Source of the DNA: Clostridium sp. 28_12
GTDB lineage: Bacteria; Bacillota; Clostridia; TANB77; CAG-508
Assembly: GCA_001916055.1 (NCBI GenBank)
Contig: MNRR01000023.1
Coordinates: 9,653 to 64,789, forward strand
Reading direction: 5' to 3'
DNA: 55,137 nt
The notes beneath the pieces are model-generated. The model was not told the origin of the DNA. It did not search any database and saw only the letters and a list, made by a program, of their open reading frames with translations. The position numbers and the translations under genes are program-made. Shown piece after piece: positions 17,835-27,267 of the stretch; the stretch's first letter is position 1, and each line of letters begins with the position of its first letter.

Positions 17835-19130
17835 ATGAAAAAAGTAAGTTTTTATACACTAGGTTGTAAAGTAAATCAATATGAAACAAATGCAATGGCG
17901 CAAAAATTTAAAGAATCAGGATATGAAATAGTTGATATGAATGATGATATTTCAGACATATGTATAGTAAATACATGTACAGTAACAAACATGTCTGATA
18001 GAAAATCAAGACATTCATTAAGAAGAGTAAAAGAGAAAAATCCTTCTGCAATTATTGCAGCAGTAGGATGTTATGCACAAGTTGCAAAAAATGACCTAGA
18101 AAATATGCCAGAAATTGATATAGTTCTCGGCAATGAAGAAAAGTCAAATATTGTACAATATGTAGAAAAGTTTATAGAAAATGAAAAAAAGTTGATAGAA
18201 ATAGAAGATATAGCAACTAAAAAAGAATTTGAAGACATGGGGCAAATTACATATACAGAAAAAACAAGAGCATTTATCAAAGTTCAAGATGGATGCAATC
18301 AATTTTGTTCATACTGTATTATTCCATATGCAAGAGGAAGAGTTAGAAGCAGAAATGCAGAAAGCATAATAAAAGAGATTACGCAAATTGCACAAAATGG
18401 AATAAAAGAAGTAGTAATAACAGGAATTCATGTAGCGTCATATGGAAGAGACTTTGGAAATGAAAATGGATTAATAGAATTATTAGAAAAAATAAATGAG
18501 ATAGAAGGAATAAAAAGAATTAGACTAGGATCATTGGAGCCTAAAATCATAACAGAAGAATTTATGCAAAGACTATCAAAACTAGAAAAAATTTGCCATC
18601 ACTTTCATTTATCATTACAAAGTGGATGTGATGCAACTTTAAAAAGAATGAATAGAAAATATACAACATCAGAAGTTAAAGAAATTATAGAAAGACTAAG
18701 AAGATACTATGATGACGTAATGCTAACAACAGACATTATAGTAGGGTTTCCGGGAGAAACAGAAGAAGAATTTGAAACTACATATCAATTTTTAAAACAA
18801 GCAAAATTATACAAAATGCATGTATTTCAATATTCACCAAGAAAAGGAACGAGAGCAGCGGTTATGCCAAACCAAATAGATGGAAATATAAAAGAAGCAA
18901 GAAGTAAAAAATTGATAGAATTATCAAACGAAAATCAAAAAATGTATAATCAACAACTTGTTGGAAAAGAGGCAGAGGTTTTATTTGAAGATAAAGAAGT
19001 AGAAGATGGAATAACATATTTTAGAGGACATACTCAAAATTATGTATTAGTAAAATATAAAACAGATGAAAATTTAGAAAATACATTAAAATTAATAAAA
19101 ATCTCAGATATTTCTGAATTACCAATATAA
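17835..19130 (+). CDS. mtaB: tRNA t6A37 methylthiotransferase MtaB
   Basis: MtaB is a radical-SAM methylthiotransferase converting t6A to ms2t6A at position 37 of tRNAs reading ANN codons. The 431 residues show the N-terminal UPF0004 domain with YTLGCKVNQYET and further Cys (VNTCTVT, GCYAQ) for the auxiliary cluster, the radical-SAM motif GCNQFCSYC (Cys154, 158, 161), LSLQSGCDATLKRMNR, and a C-terminal TRAM domain. The YTLGCKVNQYE form marks MtaB rather than MiaB. Confidence 0.94.
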   Translation: MKKVSFYTLGCKVNQYETNAMAQKFKESGYEIVDMNDDISDICIVNTCTVTNMSDRKSRHSLRRVKEKNPSAIIAAVGCYAQVAKNDLENMPEIDIVLGNEEKSNIVQYVEKFIENEKKLIEIEDIATKKEFEDMGQITYTEKTRAFIKVQDGCNQFCSYCIIPYARGRVRSRNAESIIKEITQIAQNGIKEVVITGIHVASYGRDFGNENGLIELLEKINEIEGIKRIRLGSLEPKIITEEFMQRLSKLEKICHHFHLSLQSGCDATLKRMNRKYTTSEVKEIIERLRRYYDDVMLTTDIIVGFPGETEEEFETTYQFLKQAKLYKMHVFQYSPRKGTRAAVMPNQIDGNIKEARSKKLIELSNENQKMYNQQLVGKEAEVLFEDKEVEDGITYFRGHTQNYVLVKYKTDENLENTLKLIKISDISELPI

Positions 19131-19138
19131 GCGGGAGA

Positions 19139-19245
19139 TTTTGCACGGATTATCTCGCTTTTTTTCTGTGCAATTTTGCACGGATTATCTCGCTTTTTTT
19201 TCGTGCAATTTTGCACAGAAAAAAAGCGATCTCAAGTGTGCAAAA
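19139..19245. repeat. Dispersed 32-35-nt repeat: two direct units and one inverted unit
   Basis: Three units (19139-19173, 19174-19208, 19209-19245) each have TTGCAC...GTGCAA ends and an A7-AGCGA (or reverse) core. Units 1 and 2 run in one direction, unit 3 in the other, so transcripts could fold unit 2 onto unit 3 and stop after mtaB. Further units lie at 49579-49674 and 50788-50819, so this is an interspersed intergenic element of this genome. Confidence 0.9.
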
Positions 19246-19274
19246 AGAGCTCCCAGGAAAAAATCCCAGGAGCT
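19242..19274 (-). terminator. Terminator of the RelA/SpoT-like gene
   Basis: On the minus strand a 6-bp stem (AGCTCC / GGAGCT), extended inside by a short GGGA/TTCC pairing, is followed by T5, just after the stop of the minus-strand gene. Confidence 0.65.
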
Positions 19275-19282
19275 GAAAGGTT

Positions 19283-20236
19283 TTAGCTTTTTGGAACCAG
19301 TGTTGTAGAAATTCGCCGATCAGAGAATTCTTTAGCAAAATGAATACCATCCTGATCGTTTTCTTTACTTTCATAACTGGTAAAGCCAATTATGTTTAAT
19401 TCTGAAAAATCATCTACCACAAACACTTTGTTGATGGGGTCCTCTGCACCATCATCACCCAAGTATTTTTTATAAGCGTCATGTGATGCCGAGCCATGTT
19501 CGGCTTGTTTATGCATTTCCAAACTTTTTAATTGAATTTCAATTTGAAAACCTGGCAATACATTTGAATACATCTGAATTGTTAGTGTAAACTGTAACGA
19601 CTTATAATCATTGCTTTTGGGATTTCTAATAAAATCCTTAATGAACTCAATTCTGAATGGGATTTCTAGAACATATTTGATAATTTGTTTATCAAGTTCG
19701 TTGATTCCATTACTTGAGTCAACCCAATCAATGAATTCTTTTTTCATTTTTCTATTTTTTGCTGCAACAATTCCTGAAAGAGCATCAAATATAAAATGAA
19801 TGTGGATATCAGCTTCTGATTCATTACATGAATTCAGAAGGACTCCTCTGATACCGAAACGATCTCGTATATTTACAGAAGATGTCTCAGAAGATTTTCT
19901 AAGAATTTTTGATAATTCACTTTCCAGAGACTTCCTTCTTGAATATAAATTTATGTCCAGATGCAAATTATAAGTTTCATTTAACCAAATTATGATGTAC
20001 ATAACTGTTATAGTTATGTATGTAGTTATGTTTGTTGATGCAAACGTATTTTCTCTGAAACGATAGCATGCACGCAAGCCATCAACAAAAGAGTAAAATT
20101 CATTAGCATCAGCACTATCAACTTCTTCATCCTTTGACAAATTATAAAGATTTTTTACAATCTCTAATATGTTGGAAGATTTCCGTAGTGATTCTTGGTA
20201 CTTCTCGTGAATAAGGTCTAATGTTTTTTGATTCAT
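19283..20236 (-). CDS. RelA/SpoT-like (p)ppGpp synthetase-domain protein, divergent
   Basis: A 317-residue protein with a recognisable alarmone synthetase domain in its second half. DRFGIR (125-130) corresponds to the DxxGIR motif, NPKSNDYKSLQ (205-215) to the PKxNGYxSLH G-loop with Tyr211 kept but Gly and His changed, and IEIQLKS (232-238) to the catalytic EIQIRT with Glu233. MHKQAEHGSASHDAYK matches the MHxxAExGxAxHxxYK stretch. There is no HD hydrolase, TGS or ACT domain, and the N-terminal ~115 residues are helical and unplaced. Base composition is visibly richer in G+C than neighbouring genes, which suggests transfer. Activity is uncertain, and a different nucleotide product is possible. 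Confidence 0.72.
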   Translation of the reverse strand: MNQKTLDLIHEKYQESLRKSSNILEIVKNLYNLSKDEEVDSADANEFYSFVDGLRACYRFRENTFASTNITTYITITVMYIIIWLNETYNLHLDINLYSRRKSLESELSKILRKSSETSSVNIRDRFGIRGVLLNSCNESEADIHIHFIFDALSGIVAAKNRKMKKEFIDWVDSSNGINELDKQIIKYVLEIPFRIEFIKDFIRNPKSNDYKSLQFTLTIQMYSNVLPGFQIEIQLKSLEMHKQAEHGSASHDAYKKYLGDDGAEDPINKVFVVDDFSELNIIGFTSYESKENDQDGIHFAKEFSDRRISTTLVPKS

Positions 20237-20320
20237 AATGTTTTTTCCTTTCTTTAAAAAATTTTATATAAGTATTATACCACAAAAGTCCAGAAAAGTA
20301 TAGTAATATGACAAAAGTAA

Positions 20321-20349
20321 TTGACATAATTGATAAAAAAATATATAAT
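20321..20349 (+). promoter_or_regulatory. SigA-type promoter of the U32 peptidase-rlmN operon
   Basis: TTGACA at 20321 and TATAAT at 20344 with 17 nt between them, 34 nt upstream of the U32 gene's start. Confidence 0.88.
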
Positions 20350-20382
20350 GTATTGGATAAAAGTACGGAAGGAAGATAGAAA

Positions 20383-21612
20383 ATGAAAGAAGTAGAATTA
20401 TTAGCACCAGCAGGTTCATATGAAAAAGCAAAGATAGCATTTTTATATGGAGCAGATGCAGTATATTGTGGGACATCATCATTATCATTAAGAACAAGAG
20501 CAGATATGCAAGATGATGATTTAGAGAAAACAGTAAAATATGCTCATAGCATAGGAAAAAAAGTATATGTAACATTAAATATATTTGCGTGGGATGAAAA
20601 ATATGATGAAATTATAGAAATGGCAAAAAAACTTGAAGAATTAAAGCCAGATGGAATTATAGCAGCAGATGGAGGAGTAATAGAGGTATTAAAACAATAT
20701 GCTCCAAGTGTTGCAATAAATGTAAGTACGCAAGCTAATATTGTTAGTTTGCATGATTGTAATTTCTGGCGTAAAAATGGTGCAAAAAGAATGATAATGG
20801 CAAGAGAAATGAATAAGGAACAATTAAGATATATAATGGAAAATAAACCAGAAGATATGGAAATAGAAATATTTGTACATGGTGCAATTTGTTTTGCATA
20901 TTCTGGAAGATGTTTCTTAAGTGATTTCTTAACTTGTAGGAGTGCAAATTTAGGGGATTGTGCACAAAGTTGTAGATGGTCATATAAATTATATGCAGAA
21001 GAAAGAAACAATCCAGGTGAATTTATGCCAATTGAAACAAATGAATATGGTACAAGCATATTTTCATCAAAAGATTTATGTTTGATAAAAGAACTTCCAG
21101 AAATAATAGATATGGGAATTGATAGCTTAAAAATAGAAGGACGTTTAAAAACAGAATATTATGTAGCAAGTATTGTAAATGTTTACAGAAATGCAATTAA
21201 TGACTATAAAAAAGACCCAGAACACTATAACGCAGATAAATATATGAAGGAAATTGAAAAAATAAAAACAAGAGAATTAACGACATTTTATTTTAATGAC
21301 AGGAAAAATAAAGATATTCAAGAATATGATGGACATCAATATAATGAAAAATATCAATTTGGCGGAAAAGTTGTAGGATATGATGGAGAAAAAGCAATTA
21401 TAGATATTCGTAATAGACTACAAGTTGGAGACACTTTAGAAATATTAGTTCCAGATCAACTTGAAGCTGTTCAATTTAAAATTGATAAATTATGGGATTT
21501 TGAAACCAATGAAGAGAAGGATGTAGTTAATCCAGGAGTTAAAGATCAAAAAGTAAAAATGATGCTTCCAGTAAAATGTGAAGAAAATTGGATTATTAGG
21601 AGAAAAAAATAA
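20383..21612 (+). CDS. U32 family peptidase-like protein, TrhP type
   Basis: U32 proteins of this type (TrhP/YrrO, YegQ) make prephenate-dependent 5-hydroxyuridine at tRNA position 34 rather than acting as simple proteases. The 409-residue protein starts with ELLAPAGSYEKAKIAFLYGADAVYCG and has the U32 signature region EIFVHGAICFAYSGRCFLS followed by CRSANLGDCAQSCRW, a Cys-rich likely Fe-S site. The C-terminal part is beta-rich. It overlaps rlmN by one base (TAATG), so the two RNA-modifying enzymes are translationally coupled. Confidence 0.88.
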   Translation: MKEVELLAPAGSYEKAKIAFLYGADAVYCGTSSLSLRTRADMQDDDLEKTVKYAHSIGKKVYVTLNIFAWDEKYDEIIEMAKKLEELKPDGIIAADGGVIEVLKQYAPSVAINVSTQANIVSLHDCNFWRKNGAKRMIMAREMNKEQLRYIMENKPEDMEIEIFVHGAICFAYSGRCFLSDFLTCRSANLGDCAQSCRWSYKLYAEERNNPGEFMPIETNEYGTSIFSSKDLCLIKELPEIIDMGIDSLKIEGRLKTEYYVASIVNVYRNAINDYKKDPEHYNADKYMKEIEKIKTRELTTFYFNDRKNKDIQEYDGHQYNEKYQFGGKVVGYDGEKAIIDIRNRLQVGDTLEILVPDQLEAVQFKIDKLWDFETNEEKDVVNPGVKDQKVKMMLPVKCEENWIIRRKK

Positions 21613-22631
21613 TGAAAAATATAAAAGACTATGATTTGCCAGCATTAAAGGAAGAATTTGTACAAATGGGAGAAAGGCCATTTAGAGCAGAGCAAGTGTT
21701 CAAATGGCTTTATGAAGTCAAAGTTACAAATTTTGATGAAATGACAAATTTGTCATTAGAACTAAGAGAAAAATTAAAACAAAATTATGAGATGCATAAT
21801 TTTAAAATATTAAAAAAACAAGAATCATCAGATGGAACTAAAAAGTATTTATTTGATGTGCTAGACGGAAATGCAATAGAGACAGTATTAATGAGTTATC
21901 ATCATGGATATAGTATATGTGTATCATCACAAATAGGATGCAAAATGGGATGTAAATTTTGTGCATCAACAGGAATTAATTTTATAAGAAATTTAAGTTC
22001 AGGAGAAATCGTTGAACAAATTCTTGCGGTTGAAAGAGACAATGGAATAAAAATTTCAAATGTAGTATTTATGGGAATTGGAGAGCCACTAAATAATTAT
22101 AATAATGTAGTAAATGCAATTAGAATAATAAACAATCCAAAAGGAATAAATATTGGAGCAAGACATATAAGTGTTTCAACAAGTGGGTTAGTACCAGGAA
22201 TTTATAGACTTGCAGATGAAAATATTCAATGTACATTGTCGATTTCATTACATGCAACTAATAATAAAAAAAGAAGTAGTATGATGCCTGTAAATAATGC
22301 ATTTCCAATTGAAGAATTGCTACAAGCATGTAAAGATTATATTGCAAAAACAAATAGAAGAATTTCATTTGAATATGCATTAGCAAAGGATAATAATGAC
22401 AATCTAGAAGATGCTAAAGAACTAGTACATCTATTAAGAGGAATGTTGTGCCATGTAAATTTAATACCAATAAACAAAATTGAAAATGGTGCATATTCAA
22501 AAAGCTCAAACGAAAATATTATGCAATTTAGAGATTATTTAAATGACCATGGAATTGTTGCTACTATTAGACGTGAGTTAGGTTCAGATATTGATGCAGC
22601 ATGTGGACAATTGAGAAGAAAAAATTTATAA
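21612..22631 (+). CDS. rlmN: 23S rRNA A2503 / tRNA A37 C2-methyltransferase RlmN
   Basis: RlmN is a radical-SAM enzyme methylating C2 of A2503 in 23S rRNA and A37 of some tRNAs. The 339 residues are typical. The cluster motif is GCKMGCKFC (Cys110, 114, 117), then MGIGEPLNNY, and SISLHATNNKKRSSMMPVN. A C-terminal Cys in DAACGQL is the methylated Cys of the mechanism. Its start overlaps the U32 gene's stop by one nucleotide. Confidence 0.97.
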   Translation: MKNIKDYDLPALKEEFVQMGERPFRAEQVFKWLYEVKVTNFDEMTNLSLELREKLKQNYEMHNFKILKKQESSDGTKKYLFDVLDGNAIETVLMSYHHGYSICVSSQIGCKMGCKFCASTGINFIRNLSSGEIVEQILAVERDNGIKISNVVFMGIGEPLNNYNNVVNAIRIINNPKGINIGARHISVSTSGLVPGIYRLADENIQCTLSISLHATNNKKRSSMMPVNNAFPIEELLQACKDYIAKTNRRISFEYALAKDNNDNLEDAKELVHLLRGMLCHVNLIPINKIENGAYSKSSNENIMQFRDYLNDHGIVATIRRELGSDIDAACGQLRRKNL

Positions 22632-22637
22632 AAACAA

Positions 22638-22666
22638 TTGAAAAATAATATTTAATATGATATAAC
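22638..22666 (+). promoter_or_regulatory. Promoter of prpC-prkC
   Basis: TTGAAA at 22638 and TATAAC at 22661 with 17 nt between them, directly upstream of the phosphatase gene. Confidence 0.72.
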
Positions 22667-22692
22667 TAGAAAAAAAGATACGAGGTGAAACG

Positions 22693-23427
22693 ATGATAAT
22701 AGCTTATGCAAAGTCAGATATAGGAAAAGCTAGAGAAATGAATCAAGACGCATATTATATATCAGATTCGTCGAGTGAAATCAAATTATATTTATTAGCA
22801 GATGGCATGGGAGGATACAAAGGTGGAGAAATTGCGAGTAATTTGGCAATAAAATGTGCACAAAGTTATATTACAAACAATTTTAAAGAAACACCAAAAG
22901 ATAAACAAAGTTTAATTCAACTGGTTGCAAGTAGTATGGAATATGCGAATATGGTAGTATACGAAAAATCAAAAGAAGATAAAGAACTTGAAGGAATGGG
23001 TACTACTTTAGAAGTTTGCTTAATATATAATAATAAGGCATATATTGGTCATATAGGAGATAGTAGAATATATAGAATAAGAAAAGATTTTATAAGAAAA
23101 TTAACACAAGACCATAGTTATGTACAAAAATTAGTAAAAGACGGAACTATAACAAAAGAAGAAGCGGAAAAACATCCAAAGAAAAACATGTTAATGAAAG
23201 CACTTGGATGTAATGCATTTGTTGAGCCTGATGTATCAGTAAAAGGATTTCTCAGAGATGACATTTTACTCATATCATCAGATGGATTGACCAATATGGT
23301 AAAACAAGAAGATATATTCAAAATAGCAAAAGGAAACATAGAAAAAGCACCTATCAGGCTTGTAGACTTAGCAAATGAAAATGGAGGGTTAGATAACATA
23401 ACAGTTGTAGTAATAAAAAACATATAA
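22693..23427 (+). CDS. prpC: PP2C-type Ser/Thr protein phosphatase
   Basis: A metal-dependent (PPM) phosphatase of 244 residues that reverses phosphorylation by the kinase encoded next to it. Motifs are NQDAYY (metal Asp), LLADGMGGYKGGE, GMGTTLEV, GHIGDSRIYR, TQDHS, ISSDGLTNM and GGLDNITVVV. A GAGGTGAAA ribosome binding site precedes the ATG, and the kinase gene starts 21 nt after its stop. The conserved prpC-prkC pair acts in envelope, stationary-phase and germination control. Confidence 0.95.
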   Translation: MIIAYAKSDIGKAREMNQDAYYISDSSSEIKLYLLADGMGGYKGGEIASNLAIKCAQSYITNNFKETPKDKQSLIQLVASSMEYANMVVYEKSKEDKELEGMGTTLEVCLIYNNKAYIGHIGDSRIYRIRKDFIRKLTQDHSYVQKLVKDGTITKEEAEKHPKKNMLMKALGCNAFVEPDVSVKGFLRDDILLISSDGLTNMVKQEDIFKIAKGNIEKAPIRLVDLANENGGLDNITVVVIKNI

Positions 23428-23448
23428 CCTATAAGGAGAGATATAAAA

Positions 23449-25434
23449 ATGGATTTAAAAGGTAGATTGTTAGGAAATAGATATGAAATTATCGAGAAAA
23501 TTGGCAGTGGCGGAATGGCAACAGTATATAAAGCAAAATGCCATGTGCTAAACAGATATGTAGCAATCAAAATCTTAAGAGATGAATTTACAACAGATGA
23601 TGAATTTATAAAAAGATTTGAAGTAGAAGCTCAATCAGCAGCAAGCATAACACATCCTAATATTGTTTCAGTATATGATGTAGGTGCTGATGGAAATTTA
23701 TATTATATAGTAATGGAATTAATAAAAGGAAAAACATTAAAAGAAATAATTGTTGAAGAAAAAGGACCACTTCCATGGAAATGGTCAGTAAATATAGCAG
23801 GTCAAATTGCTTCTGCATTAGAAACAGCACATAAAAATCACATTATACATAGAGACATAAAACCACATAATATCATTATTACAGAAGATGGAGTGGCAAA
23901 AGTAACAGATTTCGGAATTGCAAAAGCAGTTTCAAACTCAACAATTACAGCATTTGGAACAACAATTGGTTCAGTACATTATTTTTCACCTGAACATGCA
24001 CGTGGAGGATACACGGATGAAAAATCTGATTTATATTCTTTAGGTGTTGTAATGTACGAAATGTTAACAGGAAAGGTTCCTTTTGATGCAGATACACCAG
24101 TATCCGTTGCATTAAAACATATGCAAGAAGAACCAACTCCTCCAATTGAAGTTAACCCTAATATACCATCAGCTGTTAATGATATAATAATGAAGGCATT
24201 AAGAAAAGATACAAATTTGCGTTATCAAAATGCAACAGCTATGTTATTAGATTTGAAGAGAGCATTAAAAGAACCTAATGGTGATTTTGTAGATAATAAT
24301 GATTATCAAAATGATTTTCCAACACAAAGAATTTCTACAATAGGAATAGAAGAAGAAAGTAGAAAACAAAATTCAGCTAATAAAAATGGAAAGAAGAAAA
24401 ATAAATTCGTTGAATTTATAAAGAAGCATAAGACGCTTTCAATAATAGTTGGATTAATGTTATTATTTGTTATATCAATAGCATTAACAATCGGAATTTC
24501 AAATGCAACAAGACCTAAAGATGTGGATATTCCAAATCTTACAGGAAAAACAGTTGATGAAGCAAAAGAAATATTAAAACAAAATAAATTGAATTATATA
24601 GAAGAAGACCAAGAATATAACACAGAAGTTCCAGAAGGACAGATTATATCACAAAATCCACCTTATGTTGAAGGAAGAAAGATAAAAGAAAATACAGACA
24701 TAAAGGTTGTTGTAAGCAAAGGAACAGAAACAACAACAGTGCCAAAATTGAAAGGTCTAACTAAAGACGAAGCTCAAGATGCTGCAGATGATGCAAAAAT
24801 TAAATTAGATTTCCAAGAAGAAACTAGTAAGACAGTTGAAGCTGGAGTCATTATAAAACAAGAAAAGACAGAAGGTGAAACTGTAAATGCAGGTGATACT
24901 ATTAAAGTTTATATTAGCATTGGTACTGGTATAAAACAAGTTAAAGTAGTTTCAGTTGTTGGGCAAGATGAGGAAACTGCTAAAAAGACATTAGAAGATC
25001 TTGGTTTAGTTATAGAAAAAGTTAATTACAGTAAAGATAAATCTCAAACTAATGGCGTAGTTTTAGAACAAAGTTTAAGTGCTAATACTACAGTTGATGA
25101 AGGAAGCAAAATAACTTTAACTGTTAATAAATATGATGAAGATAAAGATTGTACAGTAAATGTTAATGTTGCTTCAATAACAGGATATACTAAAAAAACT
25201 GATGAAGATGGAAAAGAGATAGAACCAGAGCAAGTTACAGTTTCTGTGTATATAGATGATAAAGAATATAATGCAAAACCTACTAAAAGAGATAATGAAA
25301 AATATTCGACTACTATAAAAACAGCTGGAACAGTAAGTATTAAAGTGGTTGTAAAAGATTCAAAAGGCAATCAATTAGCTTCTGATACAAAATCAGTTAA
25401 TTTAAATAATACAACTTCAGTGGATTTTAAATAA
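23449..25434 (+). CDS. prkC: Membrane Ser/Thr protein kinase with PASTA domains
   Basis: PrkC senses muropeptides or lipid II through extracellular PASTA domains. The 661 residues show a kinase domain (about 10-275: GSGGMATV loop, Lys41, HRDIKPHN with Asp136, DFG Asp154), a basic juxtamembrane segment, one membrane helix (about 327-350), three PASTA domains (about 359-430, 431-497, 498-565) and an extra C-terminal beta domain (about 566-661) that could be a further sensor module. In spore formers PrkC can trigger germination, which fits the spore genes in this window. Confidence 0.95.
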   Translation: MDLKGRLLGNRYEIIEKIGSGGMATVYKAKCHVLNRYVAIKILRDEFTTDDEFIKRFEVEAQSAASITHPNIVSVYDVGADGNLYYIVMELIKGKTLKEIIVEEKGPLPWKWSVNIAGQIASALETAHKNHIIHRDIKPHNIIITEDGVAKVTDFGIAKAVSNSTITAFGTTIGSVHYFSPEHARGGYTDEKSDLYSLGVVMYEMLTGKVPFDADTPVSVALKHMQEEPTPPIEVNPNIPSAVNDIIMKALRKDTNLRYQNATAMLLDLKRALKEPNGDFVDNNDYQNDFPTQRISTIGIEEESRKQNSANKNGKKKNKFVEFIKKHKTLSIIVGLMLLFVISIALTIGISNATRPKDVDIPNLTGKTVDEAKEILKQNKLNYIEEDQEYNTEVPEGQIISQNPPYVEGRKIKENTDIKVVVSKGTETTTVPKLKGLTKDEAQDAADDAKIKLDFQEETSKTVEAGVIIKQEKTEGETVNAGDTIKVYISIGTGIKQVKVVSVVGQDEETAKKTLEDLGLVIEKVNYSKDKSQTNGVVLEQSLSANTTVDEGSKITLTVNKYDEDKDCTVNVNVASITGYTKKTDEDGKEIEPEQVTVSVYIDDKEYNAKPTKRDNEKYSTTIKTAGTVSIKVVVKDSKGNQLASDTKSVNLNNTTSVDFK

Positions 25435-25441
25435 AATAGAG

Positions 25442-25482
25442 CCCTATACGAAGGTTGAGAACCAATGTATAGGGTGTTTTTT
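25442..25482 (+). terminator. Terminator after prkC
   Basis: Outer stem CCCTATAC / GTATAGGG encloses an inner GGTT / AACC hairpin and is followed by T6. Confidence 0.87.
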
Positions 25483-25503
25483 GATATATTTGAGAAATAA
25501 ATT

Positions 25504-25860
25504 TTATGAAAATACTACGTTAACATTCATACTGTCAAATCTTTCATCTATTTCATCAAATCTATCATCGATTTCGTCAAATTTTTCTTCAATTTTCTTA
25601 AAGTCACTTTTTAATTCTTTTAGAAGCATATCAAATCTATAATTAATAGATTTAAATTGCATGTCAATATTATCGAATTTCTTATCATGCTCTTCAAGTT
25701 TTGCAAATATAGCATCAAATTTCTTATCATATTCGGCAAATTTCTTATCATGTTCTTCTAATTTTTGCTCGATACTATCAAGTCTTTCAACTACTTCATC
25801 AAGTTTATCAACTTTAGAAAGTTTATCTAAAATTAAATCAAACTTATCATTAACATCCAT
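25504..25860 (-). CDS. Coiled-coil protein of unknown function
   Basis: A 118-residue, strongly charged protein made almost wholly of heptad-like repeats (LEEHDKKF, AEYDKKF, DEIDDRFDEIDERFD). The pattern predicts a long coiled coil, probably oligomeric. Similar short coiled-coil proteins are common near mobile or phage genes, but nothing else here supports that. An AGGAGGTGA ribosome binding site is present. Function not assigned. Confidence 0.7.
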   Translation of the reverse strand: MDVNDKFDLILDKLSKVDKLDEVVERLDSIEQKLEEHDKKFAEYDKKFDAIFAKLEEHDKKFDNIDMQFKSINYRFDMLLKELKSDFKKIEEKFDEIDDRFDEIDERFDSMNVNVVFS

Positions 25861-26048
25861 ATTATCACCTCCTGTTCATTCGAAAAATTAGTGGAATCCC
25901 ACTACAAAAGATAAAAATCAAATTGATTAAAAAAATTTGAAAAAATACAATATAAGTATACAGCTAAATAGAGTAAGAAGTCAAGAGAAAAGATTGTATT
26001 TTTGAAAAAAATATGTTATATTTTAGAAAAAAACAAGAAAGGGATAAT

Positions 26049-26924
26049 ATGGAAGGAATAATAATTGGAAACATATCAAATACATATAAAATTGAAACAA
26101 CAGAAAAAATATATGTGGCTTATGCAAGAGGAAAATTTAAAAATCGAGATATAAAGCCTCTTGTAGGTGATAGAGTAGAAATAGAAGTGACAGATGAAGA
26201 AAAAAATGAGGCAATAATAGAAGAAATAAAAACAAGAAAAAATGAGATAAAAAGACCCAAAATAGCAAACATTGACCAAATAGTATTTATAATATCAACC
26301 AAAAATCCAAAACCGGATTTATTAATGCTAGACAAACAATTAGCATATTCCGAAAAAATAAAAATAGAACCAATAATAATAGTTAATAAATGTGATTTAA
26401 AAGATGAATATAAAACTATAAAAGAATTATACACTAAAGTTGGATATAAAGTAATTGTAACAAGTGCAAAACAAAATATAGGCATTGATGAATTAAAACA
26501 AGAGTTACAAAATAAAACAAGCGTATTCTCAGGAAACTCAGGAGTTGGAAAATCAAGTATAATAAACGCTTTATTTAATACTGAGAAAACTCAGGAAGGA
26601 GAGATAAGTTGCAAAAATAAAAAAGGAAAAAATACCACAACAGATATCAAATTGTATGAACTAGAAAAAAATACATATATTGCAGATACTCCAGGATTTT
26701 CGAGTTTTGAAATAAGCGAAATTGAAAGTACAGAATTAGATAAGTGTTTTAGAGAATTTGTGCCAGAAATAGAAAAATGTGAATTTGTAGGATGTACTCA
26801 TATAAAAGAGGAAAATTGTGGAGTGAAAAAGGCAATGCAAGAGGGTAGAGTTTCAACAGAAAGATATGAAAGATATTGTAAAATTTACTCTGAGTTAAAA
26901 GAAAAAGAAAAGTATAAATGGTAG
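26049..26924 (+). CDS. rsgA: Ribosome small-subunit-dependent GTPase RsgA
   Basis: RsgA is a circularly permuted GTPase assisting late 30S maturation. The 291 residues begin with an OB fold (MEGIIIGNISNTYKIET; YARGKFK; PLVGDRVEIE), then the G4 motif NKCDL (about residue 113), the G1 motif GNSGVGKSS (about 161) and G3 in ADTPGFSSFE, followed by the C-terminal zinc finger (CEFVGCTHIKEENCGV). I start at ATG 26049, just after an AAAGGGA site; the in-frame ATG at 26013 adds 12 residues not typical of the family. Confidence 0.94.
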   Translation: MEGIIIGNISNTYKIETTEKIYVAYARGKFKNRDIKPLVGDRVEIEVTDEEKNEAIIEEIKTRKNEIKRPKIANIDQIVFIISTKNPKPDLLMLDKQLAYSEKIKIEPIIIVNKCDLKDEYKTIKELYTKVGYKVIVTSAKQNIGIDELKQELQNKTSVFSGNSGVGKSSIINALFNTEKTQEGEISCKNKKGKNTTTDIKLYELEKNTYIADTPGFSSFEISEIESTELDKCFREFVPEIEKCEFVGCTHIKEENCGVKKAMQEGRVSTERYERYCKIYSELKEKEKYKW

Positions 26925-26995
26925 TAGAATAAGTGAATATATATGAAAATATTTGTATTTATTGATAGCATTAACAAGAAAAATTTAGAAATTTG

Positions 26996-27024
26996 TTGAA
27001 AAGTATATACAAATAAAATACAAT
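26996..27024 (+). promoter_or_regulatory. Promoter of the leader ORF-sipW-DGR transcription unit
   Basis: TTGAAA at 26996 and TACAAT at 27019 with 17 nt between them, 65 nt upstream of the leader ORF. Together with the leader and terminator it fills the 307-nt gap between rsgA and sipW. Confidence 0.65.
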
Positions 27025-27089
27025 ATGATATTATATCATTAATAAAAAGAGGTATGAAAAAAACAAGTATACAAAGGAGTATTTAAAAT

Positions 27090-27212
<123 letters not shown>

Positions 27213-27267
27213 AAATGGATACAGTCTTTTTGTGCGTTATAATAAAAAGGTAAAGGAGACTAATAAA

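Noticed and set aside
19139..19245. CRISPR array from the repeated 32-35-nt units
   Set aside because: Units are adjacent without unique spacers, occur in both orientations, and lie at scattered loci with no cas genes.
19150..19389. Minus-strand ORF of 79 codons across the repeat and the end of the RelA-like gene
   Set aside because: It is a shadow frame: its sequence is translated repeat plus an out-of-frame part of the synthetase gene, with no ribosome binding site.
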